A stretch of 5,409 nucleotides of DNA from Comamonas sp. (GTDB lineage Bacteria; Pseudomonadota; Gammaproteobacteria; Burkholderiales; Burkholderiaceae_C). This document shows positions 5,350 through 5,409 of the stretch, piece after piece; position 1 is the stretch's first letter, and every line of letters begins with the position of its first letter. The position numbers and the translations under genes are program-made. Below the pieces are notes generated by a model. That model ran no database searches. It had not been told where the DNA came from and worked only from the letters and a program-made list of their open reading frames with translations. Location: assembly GCA_018384835.1 (NCBI GenBank), contig JAHAYB010000382.1:1-5409 (forward strand), given 5' to 3'.

Positions 5350-5409
5350 GGCAAGGTGCTCCCGTGCGGGGTGGCTGGGGCGGTGGAGGGGTGGGCGCTG
5401 CTATCGCTA
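5346..5409 (-). CDS. hemX: 3' end of a probable hemX gene
   Basis: On the minus strand one frame stays open from the window edge for 20 codons and ends in a TGA at 5346-5348, overlapping the hemY ATG as ATGA. The tail is Ser/Thr/Pro/Ala-rich (SDSSAHPSTAPATPHGSTLP) and holds no recognisable motif. The call rests on the ATGA coupling and on the usual hemD-hemX-hemY order in betaproteobacteria, where HemX is a membrane-anchored protein related to uroporphyrinogen-III methyltransferase. A second minus-strand frame is also open over this short stretch, so the call is tentative. Confidence 0.45.
   Translation of the reverse strand, partial: SDSSAHPSTAPATPHGSTLP
5359..5363 (-). promoter_or_regulatory. 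Shine-Dalgarno site of hemY
   Basis: GGGAG on the minus strand lies nine bases before the first of two adjacent ATG codons (5349), supporting that ATG over the second one (5346). It is embedded in the end of the upstream reading frame, consistent with translation coupled to hemX. Confidence 0.55.

Overview
The window (GC-rich, roughly 60% by eye) looks like chromosomal housekeeping DNA from a betaproteobacterium, most likely order Burkholderiales and probably Comamonadaceae or a relative. This rests on recognised protein styles: a stand-alone short HPF/RaiA protein, a TctE/2CSK_N-type sensor kinase, a hemX-hemY pair, and a BioM/BioN-like ECF transporter pair. I see no insertion sequence, phage gene, CRISPR array, tRNA or rRNA.

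Layout from left to right. (1) Positions 1-906, + strand: the C-terminal ~300 residues of aspartate ammonia-lyase (aspA); its start lies outside the window. It ends in a strong hairpin terminator at 931-959 that can serve both strands. (2) Positions 1000-1353, - strand: a short ribosome hibernation (HPF/RaiA family) gene, convergent with aspA. (3) Positions 1354-1584: a 231-bp divergent intergenic region, the longest gene-free stretch, with nested inverted repeats and a possible promoter. (4) Positions 1585-3087, + strand: a complete membrane sensor histidine kinase with no response-regulator gene beside it. (5) Positions 3117-5409, - strand: a tightly packed block read from right to left: the last codons of a probable hemX, an ATGA overlap into a short hemY, 51 bp, then an ECF-type ABC ATPase and its EcfT membrane partner, which overlap by 8 bp. 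The kinase and the EcfT gene converge with only 29 bp between them.

How the genes work together: HemX and HemY are membrane proteins associated with tetrapyrrole synthesis. The two ECF genes would form the energising module of a vitamin or metal-ion importer (biotin type is my best guess), but no substrate-binding S component such as bioY is in the window. The hibernation gene and the kinase share a divergent control region but need not be functionally linked.

I do not see a clearly new multi-gene system. The observations most worth a second look are: a HemY that appears to have lost much of its middle; an ECF A/T pair without an adjacent S gene and with an unusual Ser/Ala/Pro N-terminal leader; near-absence of lysine and high glutamine across the hemY-ECF block (the single lysine of the ATPase is the Walker A lysine); an orphan kinase; the nested dyads upstream of hpf; and three perfect short tandem duplications (8, 9 and 10 bp), each at a gene boundary.
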